Shown here: in pieces, positions 59,569 through 64,000 of the stretch
How the letters are laid out: each line of letters opens with the position of its first letter
Position numbering within the stretch: the first letter of the stretch is position 1
NCBI RefSeq assembly: GCF_000384115.1
Contig: NZ_KB913029.1
Coordinates: 3,013,057 to 3,077,056 of the forward strand
From: Sporichthya polymorpha DSM 43042
GTDB taxonomy: Bacteria; Actinomycetota; Actinomycetes; Sporichthyales; Sporichthyaceae
Length of the DNA: 64,000 nucleotides
Reading direction: 5' to 3'
Translations under genes and position numbers: made by a program
Notes under the pieces: generated by a model
What the model saw: the letters and a program-made list of their open reading frames with translations, nothing else
The model's database searches: none
What the model was told of the DNA's origin: nothing

Positions 59569-60246
59569 TCAGTCCGATGACGGCAGATCCGCGAGAGCGC
59601 GGGCGACGGCGACGAGGTCGTCGCCCAGGACGTCGGCGGGCGCGAAGATCTCGTCGTACCCACCCTCGGCCCGCGCGACCCAGCCCGCCATCAGCCCGGC
59701 GCGCTTGGCGCCGTGACAGTCCCAGGCGTGGCAGGCGACCAGGCACACCCGGTCGGGCGGCAGGCCGAGTTCCGTCGCGGCGTGGAGGTACACCTTCGCC
59801 GGCGGCTTCCAGGCCTGCAGCTCCGAGGTCGTCAGAACCTTCTCGACGAGGGACTCCAGGCCGTTGCGGGCCAGGAACGCCTCGACCACCTCGGGTGCGC
59901 CGTTGGTCAGGCACGTCACTCGGATGCCGGCGTCGTTGAGCACCCGCATGGCCGGCTCGACGTCCGCGTGCGCCGGGAGCTCACGCATCCCCGAGACGAC
60001 GTAGTCCACCTGATCCGGCGTCAGCGAGTGCCGCGCGATCGTGCGCACCGCCGCGGCGGCGGCGACGGGGAAGGGGATGTAGTCGCCGGTCACGTTCACC
60101 CCGACGCCGTAGAGGAGGGTCCGCGGGAAGAACTCACGCACACTGTGGGCCGGCAGGCCCACCGTCTCGAACCGTTTCCCGAGCGGTTCGAGCGCGATCA
60201 GGGTCTCGACGACGTCGAACGCGACGGCGGCAGGGCGGTGGGCCAC
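59569..60246 (-). CDS. HAD-superfamily hydrolase (haloacid dehalogenase type II-like)
   Basis: 225 residues. Motif I is AFDVVETLI with nucleophile Asp11, motif II VTCLTNGAPE, motif III lysine in AWKPPAKVYLHAA, motif IV CLVACHAWDCHGAKRAG. The FDVVETL start and the ACHAWD pattern are typical of the type II haloacid dehalogenase group; the real substrate could be a phosphate ester or a 2-haloacid. GTG start at 60246, preceded by 13-bp tandem repeats. It lies 37 bases upstream of the glycosyltransferase paralogue B, same strand but running away from it. Confidence 0.85.
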   Translation of the reverse strand: MAHRPAAVAFDVVETLIALEPLGKRFETVGLPAHSVREFFPRTLLYGVGVNVTGDYIPFPVAAAAAVRTIARHSLTPDQVDYVVSGMRELPAHADVEPAMRVLNDAGIRVTCLTNGAPEVVEAFLARNGLESLVEKVLTTSELQAWKPPAKVYLHAATELGLPPDRVCLVACHAWDCHGAKRAGLMAGWVARAEGGYDEIFAPADVLGDDLVAVARALADLPSSD

Positions 60247-60263
60247 GGCTCCTCCGGTCTGCT

Positions 60264-60302
60264 CCTGTCGGCCGGTCCTGTCGGCCGGTCCTGTCGGCCA
60301 GT
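60264..60302 (-). repeat. 13-bp tandem repeat, three units
   Basis: Two exact copies of CCTGTCGGCCGGT and a third with one change (CCTGTCGGCCAGT) lie between the HAD gene start (60246) and the stop of the carboxylase epsilon gene (60312). Confidence 0.7.
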
Positions 60303-60311
60303 CCGGGTGGA

Positions 60312-60551
60312 TCAGCTGCGCCAGGCCGAGGCGCGCCAGGCGCCGGGGCCGTGGGGGAGCGGGTGGCGGACCAGGCGGGTCCGGTCCGTCCAGGCGTTCG
60401 GGACCGGTGCCGGCTCCTCCGCCGGGCCCCCGGCCCGGGCGGAGACGACCGCGATCAGCGCGGCGAGCTCGGCGTCGTCCGGCTCGCCGCGGACCACCCG
60501 CAGCAACGGCCGCTGCGGGGTCTCGTCCTTCTGCTCCTGACCGTCCGTCAC
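60312..60551 (-). CDS. Acyl-CoA carboxylase epsilon subunit
   Basis: 79 residues. The helix [24 protein letters not shown] is the epsilon-subunit signature, followed by a Pro-rich hinge and a Trp/Arg-rich C-terminal part ([23 protein letters not shown]). The GTG start overlaps the accD5 stop (GTGA). Equivalent to AccE of mycobacteria; larger than the epsilon at 46621. Confidence 0.9.
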   Translation of the reverse strand: MTDGQEQKDETPQRPLLRVVRGEPDDAELAALIAVVSARAGGPAEEPAPVPNAWTDRTRLVRHPLPHGPGAWRASAWRS

Positions 60552-62191
60552 AGCGGGATGTTCCCGTGCTTCTTGGGCGGCAGGGTCTCGCGCTTGTCCT
60601 TCAGGGCCCGCAGGGCCTTGACGACCTGCACGCGGGTCTCCGACGGGCGGATCACCGAGTCGACGTAGCCGCGGCTGGCCGCGATGTACGGGTTCGCGAG
60701 GGTGTCCTCGTACTCGGTGATGAGTTCCTGACGGCGGGCGTCGGGATCCTCGGCCGCGGCGAGCTCCTTGCGGTACAGGATGTTGACCGCACCCTGCGCG
60801 CCCATGACCGCGATCTGGGCGGTCGGCCACGCGAAGTTCAGGTCGGCACCGAGGTGCTTCGAGCCCATGACGTCGTACGCGCCGCCGTAGGCCTTGCGCG
60901 TGATGACCGTGACCTTGGGGACCGTCGCCTCGACGTAGGCGTAGATGAGCTTCGCGCCGCGGCGGATGATGCCGTCCCACTCCTGACCGGTGCCGGGGAG
61001 GAAGCCCGGGACGTCGACGAAGGTGAGGATCGGGACGTTGAACGCGTCGCAGGTCCGCACGAAGCGCGCGGCCTTCTCGGAGGCGTCGATGTCGAGGCAG
61101 CCGGCGAACTGCATCGGCTGGTTCGCGACGATGCCGACGCTGCGGCCGTCGACGCGGCCGAAGCCGACGATGATGTTCGGCGCGAACATCGGCTGCACCT
61201 CGAGGAACTCGCCGTCGTCGAGGACCTTCTCGATGACGGTGTGCATGTCGTAGGGCGTGTTCGCCGAGTCCGGGATGACCGTGTCGAGCGTCAGGTCGTC
61301 GTCGTTGATCTGCAGGTCCGCGTCCGCGGCGTATGCCGGCGGGTCCGAGAGGTTGTTGCTCGGCAGGTAGCTCAGGATCGCCTTGACGTACTCGAGCGCG
61401 TCCTCCTCGTCGGCGCCCATGTAGTGGGCGTTGCCGCTCTTGGTGTTGTGGGCGCGCGCGCCACCGAGGTCCTCGAAGGAGACCTCCTCGCCGGTGACGG
61501 TCTTGATGACCTCCGGACCGGTGATGAACATGTGCGAGGTCTGGTCGACCATCACGACGAAGTCGGTCAGCGCGGGGGAGTAGACGTGCCCGCCGGCGCA
61601 GGTGCCCATGATCAGCGAGATCTGAGGGACGACGCCGGAGGCGTGCGCGTTGCGCTTGAAGATCTCGCCGTAGAGGCCGAGCGAGACCACACCCTCCTGG
61701 ATGCGGGCGCCCGCGCCCTCGTTGATGCCGATGATCGGGCACCCGGTCTTGATCGCCAGGTCCATGACCTTGCAGATCTTCTCGCCGTAGACCTCACCGA
61801 GCGACCCGCCGAAGATGGCGAAGTCCTGGCTGAACACGCAGACCTGGCGGCCGTCGATCGTGCCGTAGCCGGTGACGACGCCGTCGCCGTACGGGCGGGT
61901 CTTCTCCAGCCCGAACGCGGTGGACCGGTGTCGCGCGAACTCGTCCATCTCGACGAACGAGCCCTCGTCGAGGAGGGCGGCGATCCGCTCGCGGGCGGTC
62001 ATCTTGCCCTTGGCGTGCTGCTTCTCCACCGCGCGGGCGGAGGCCGCGTGAATCGCCTCCTCCTCGCGCATCGCGAGGTCGGCGAGTTTGCCCGCCGTGG
62101 TGTGGATGTCGAGCGCGTTCGTGTGGTCGTCAGGGGGAGACGAGGGGAGCTCTTCCGGATTTCCGGTCTCCAGTGCGGGTTCAGCAGCCAT
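60548..62191 (-). CDS. accD5: Propionyl-CoA/acyl-CoA carboxylase beta subunit (AccD5/PccB-like)
   Basis: Carboxyltransferase giving methylmalonyl-CoA (and possibly malonyl-CoA). 547 residues. [22 protein letters not shown], the N-half oxyanion hole [53 protein letters not shown] and the C-half [19 protein letters not shown] are all present. The Asp in GAYDVM is the residue associated with propionyl-CoA preference. I chose the ATG at 62191: TAGAGT (62199-62204, minus strand) is 7 bases upstream, a leaderless arrangement; an in-frame GTG at 62200 lies inside that box. Divergent from birA. Confidence 0.96.
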   Translation of the reverse strand: MAAEPALETGNPEELPSSPPDDHTNALDIHTTAGKLADLAMREEEAIHAASARAVEKQHAKGKMTARERIAALLDEGSFVEMDEFARHRSTAFGLEKTRPYGDGVVTGYGTIDGRQVCVFSQDFAIFGGSLGEVYGEKICKVMDLAIKTGCPIIGINEGAGARIQEGVVSLGLYGEIFKRNAHASGVVPQISLIMGTCAGGHVYSPALTDFVVMVDQTSHMFITGPEVIKTVTGEEVSFEDLGGARAHNTKSGNAHYMGADEEDALEYVKAILSYLPSNNLSDPPAYAADADLQINDDDLTLDTVIPDSANTPYDMHTVIEKVLDDGEFLEVQPMFAPNIIVGFGRVDGRSVGIVANQPMQFAGCLDIDASEKAARFVRTCDAFNVPILTFVDVPGFLPGTGQEWDGIIRRGAKLIYAYVEATVPKVTVITRKAYGGAYDVMGSKHLGADLNFAWPTAQIAVMGAQGAVNILYRKELAAAEDPDARRQELITEYEDTLANPYIAASRGYVDSVIRPSETRVQVVKALRALKDKRETLPPKKHGNIPL

Positions 62192-62237
62192 GCGCGGCAC
62201 TCTATTTGGCGGCCTCTCCAGCCCTAATGTGGAGGTC

Positions 62238-63047
62238 GTGACCGAGCCCCTGGGACAACCACTCGACGCTGACCTGCTGCGCGCCGCCCTGCCCGCGGGG
62301 CCCTGGGAGGTCGTGGTCGTGCCCGAGACCGGCTCGACGAACGCGGACGTGCGCGTCGCGGCCGTCGAGGGGCGGGCCCGGCCCGGCTACGTCTGTGTCG
62401 CAGAACACCAGACGACCGGGCGCGGCCGGTTGGACCGCACCTGGACCGCGGCCCCGGGGGAGGCGCTGACCTTCTCCGTGCTCGTGCACCCCGAGGGGGT
62501 GCCGGCCGAGCGCTGGGCCTGGCTGCCGCTGCTGGCCGGCGTGGCCGTGACCGACGCCATCCACGGCCTGCGGCTGAAGTGGCCGAACGACGTCCTCGAC
62601 GCGGCCGGCGGGAAGCTCGCCGGCATCCTCGTCGAGCGCGTCGAGACCCCGGACGGGGCGATGGCCGTGATCGGCATCGGGCTCAACGTCACCGGGGCCC
62701 CGGACATCCCGAACGCCTCCTCGCTCGCCCGCGCCGGCGGCGACGACCTGGACCGGACCACGCTGCTCGCGGTCGTGCTCCGGGCGCTCGGCGCTCGCTT
62801 CGAGGCCTGGCACGCGGCCGCCGGCGACGCGACCGCCGGCGGCCTCGCCGCCGACTACCGCGCGGTGTGCGCGACCCTTGGCGCGGAGGTCCGGGCGGAG
62901 CTGCCGGGCGGGGACGTCCTGATCGGCCGTGGCGAGGACGTCGACCCCGACGGCTCGCTGGTGATCACCACCGAGAACGGACCGGTCCGGGTCGCGGCCG
63001 GCGACGTCACCCATGTCCGGGCGGCGGGCGCCCGGGACCCCGGCTGA
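62238..63047 (+). CDS. birA: Biotin--[acetyl-CoA-carboxylase] ligase
   Basis: Attaches biotin to the carrier lysine of carboxylase alpha chains such as the one at 41450. 269 residues, catalytic and C-terminal domains only, without the N-terminal helix-turn-helix of E. coli BirA. Motifs are [24 protein letters not shown] (biotinyl-AMP loop), [19 protein letters not shown] and [15 protein letters not shown] at 62225-62230 is 7 bases before the GTG, so it may be leaderless. A GGAGGT directly beside the GTG is too close to serve as a good ribosome-binding site. Stop overlaps the next start by one base. Confidence 0.95.
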   Translation: MTEPLGQPLDADLLRAALPAGPWEVVVVPETGSTNADVRVAAVEGRARPGYVCVAEHQTTGRGRLDRTWTAAPGEALTFSVLVHPEGVPAERWAWLPLLAGVAVTDAIHGLRLKWPNDVLDAAGGKLAGILVERVETPDGAMAVIGIGLNVTGAPDIPNASSLARAGGDDLDRTTLLAVVLRALGARFEAWHAAAGDATAGGLAADYRAVCATLGAEVRAELPGGDVLIGRGEDVDPDGSLVITTENGPVRVAAGDVTHVRAAGARDPG

Positions 63048-63646
63048 TGCTGCGCCGCCGGGAGCGGATCCCGCTGCTCGAGGGCGAGGACCTGGTCTTC
63101 GAGCTCCGCGAGCACTGCTTCACCCTGATCTGGCCCGCGATCATCCTGGTCGTCACGACGGGGATCTCCGCGTTCCTCGCCGGCACCGTCCCGGACACCG
63201 GCGCCCAGACCACCCTGCGGCTGATCATCGGCGCCACGGCCGGCGCGATCGTCCTGCGCTGGTCGGTCTGGCCGTTCCTGAGCTGGTACGCCCACAGCTG
63301 GGTGCTGACCTCCCGGCGCCTGCTCGTCCGGCACGGCGTGTTCTCGCGCCGGGGCCTGGACGTCCCGCTGGACCGGGTGATCGGGTCCTCGGCCAGCCGG
63401 ACCCTCCTGCAGCGGATGTTCCGCAGCGGCCGGCTCACGATCTCGACCGCGAGCCCGGCCGGTGACCTCGTCATCGAGAACACCCCGATGCTGGCCGAGG
63501 TCCAGAAGGTCGTCGCGGCCGCCGTGGCCAACTCCGGGCCGACCGCGATTCGCCCGTCCGGGTTGACCTCGCCCGCGTTTCCGCCCGCACCCCCGGCTTC
63601 GCCACACCAGCCATTCCCGCCCCAGCAGTTCCCCGCGAGCTCCTGA
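63047..63646 (+). CDS. PH-domain membrane protein
   Basis: 199 residues. Two membrane helices (LIWPAIILVVTTGISAFL and IIGATAGAIVLRWSVWPFL) followed by a bPH2 domain (WVLTSRRLLVRHGVFSRRGLDVPLDRVIG, RSGRLTISTASPAGDLVIENTP) and a Pro/Phe-rich C-terminal tail. It is paralogous to the protein at 51227, but has a proline-rich tail instead of SHOCT. Its ATG overlaps the birA stop (TGATG), so translation is coupled. The same pairing with birA is common in actinobacteria. Function unknown. Confidence 0.88.
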   Translation: MLRRRERIPLLEGEDLVFELREHCFTLIWPAIILVVTTGISAFLAGTVPDTGAQTTLRLIIGATAGAIVLRWSVWPFLSWYAHSWVLTSRRLLVRHGVFSRRGLDVPLDRVIGSSASRTLLQRMFRSGRLTISTASPAGDLVIENTPMLAEVQKVVAAAVANSGPTAIRPSGLTSPAFPPAPPASPHQPFPPQQFPASS

Positions 63647-63757
63647 GGGCTCCGCGGGTCGGGGGCGAACCGGGCACTCCGACCAAGATCGCCCCCTTGA
63701 CCGACGCCCGACCGCTCGTTGAGCCGGCGGGCGGCGTCCTCCGGACCACCCAAGGAC

Positions 63758-63816
63758 AAAGCGCCACGAAAACCCCTGGTCGTGGTGTTGCCGGTTTCCG
63801 AGGGCCTTTGCGCTTT
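63758..63816. promoter_or_regulatory. Nested inverted repeats before the response regulator gene
   Basis: An inner stem CCACGA / TCGTGG (63764-63769 with 63780-63785, 10-base loop) is enclosed by AAAGCG (63758-63763) pairing with CGCTTT (63811-63816). The outer right arm touches the putative -10 box TACCAT (63816-63821), six bases before the ATG at 63828. It could end the birA-PH transcript or be a regulator site. Confidence 0.4.
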
Positions 63817-63827
63817 ACCATTCGGTC

Positions 63828-64000
63828 ATGACTCGTCTGTTGCTCGCCGAGGATGACGTCGCGATCTCCGAGCCGCTGGCCCGGGCGTTGCGGCGCGAGG
63901 GCTATGCGGTCGAGGTCCGCGCCGACGGGGTGCAGGCCCTCGAACGTGCCCGCCAGGGCGGGATCGACCTCGTCGTCCTGGACATCGGGCTGCCCGGTCT
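63828..64000 (+). CDS. Two-component response regulator (cut by window edge)
   Basis: Only the first 57 residues are present: MTRLLLAEDDVAISEPLARA and onward, with the acidic pair EDD and the phospho-acceptor Asp in LVVLDIGLPG, the receiver-domain pattern of OmpR-type regulators. The output domain lies outside the window. No Shine-Dalgarno; TACCAT six bases before the ATG suggests a leaderless mRNA. Confidence 0.9.
   Translation, partial: MTRLLLAEDDVAISEPLARALRREGYAVEVRADGVQALERARQGGIDLVVLDIGLPG

Noticed and set aside
60264-60302. An attachment site or insertion-sequence end
   Set aside because: Direct 13-bp tandem units only; no inverted ends, transposase or integrase in the window.

Overview
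The window is 64 kb of very GC-rich DNA with strong third-position G/C bias, frequent GTG starts and many ATGA/GTGA start-stop overlaps. It looks like the chromosome of an actinobacterium. Gene content and order fit this: sucCD-purNH-folD-DUF3017-mdh, a cdd-deoA-add / deoC-pmm-deoD-lpdA nucleoside block like the mycobacterial and streptomycete one, accessory epsilon subunits of acyl-CoA carboxylase, and the accA3-maf-accD5-birA neighbourhood. The genus cannot be read from the sequence; a Frankiales/Sporichthyales-type actinomycete is a guess. I see no rRNA, tRNA, CRISPR array, insertion sequence or phage gene.

Layout. 0-19.6 kb is core metabolism: a cut-off Pro/Ala-rich protein, succinyl-CoA synthetase (sucCD), membrane proteins, the last purine steps (purN, purH), a membrane-anchored unknown, folD, mdh, monomeric isocitrate dehydrogenase, a lipoprotein, trpS, a 2'-5' RNA ligase-fold protein and a D,D-carboxypeptidase. 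19.7-33.9 kb is a nucleoside-salvage island: a plus-strand M20 amidohydrolase-cdd-deoA operon followed by add, and a minus-strand run of gamma-glutamylcyclotransferase-like protein, deoD-type phosphorylase, phosphosugar mutase and deoC. A complete three-gene N-acetylglutaminylglutamine amide (NAGGN) osmoprotectant module sits inside that run. LpdA closes the island. 33.9-38.2 kb is an accessory TetR / P450-esterase-binding lipoprotein unit. 38.2-46.8 kb has a DEAD-box helicase, an enoyl-CoA hydratase, the biotinylated carboxylase alpha chain, and a LiuR-like MerR regulator divergent from an acyl-CoA dehydrogenase-carboxylase beta-epsilon operon. 46.8-51.9 kb has a small secreted peptide, a MoaD-like/BNR-repeat pair, Maf, a homogentisate-dioxygenase-like cupin with a methyltransferase, and a PH-domain protein. 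51.9-60.2 kb is a cell-surface glycan region: an acyltransferase, a small membrane protein, two paralogous large glycosyltransferases overlapping tail to tail, and a HAD hydrolase. 60.3-64 kb has a second carboxylase beta-epsilon pair divergent from birA, a second PH-domain protein, and the start of a response regulator.

How it works together. The two beta/epsilon pairs can share the one alpha chain near 42 kb, which BirA (62.2 kb) would biotinylate. The nucleoside genes deaminate and split nucleosides, isomerise the sugar phosphate and feed deoC. Regulation is visible at several points. There is a 20-bp palindromic operator between merR and the acyl-CoA dehydrogenase, a 46-bp three-block palindrome between two divergent membrane-protein genes, and an element shared by the mdh and icd upstream regions. 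At least nine genes have TANNNT-type -10 boxes 6-7 bases before the start codon, which suggests leaderless mRNAs. Loop-free perfect palindromes act as two-way terminators at three convergent junctions.
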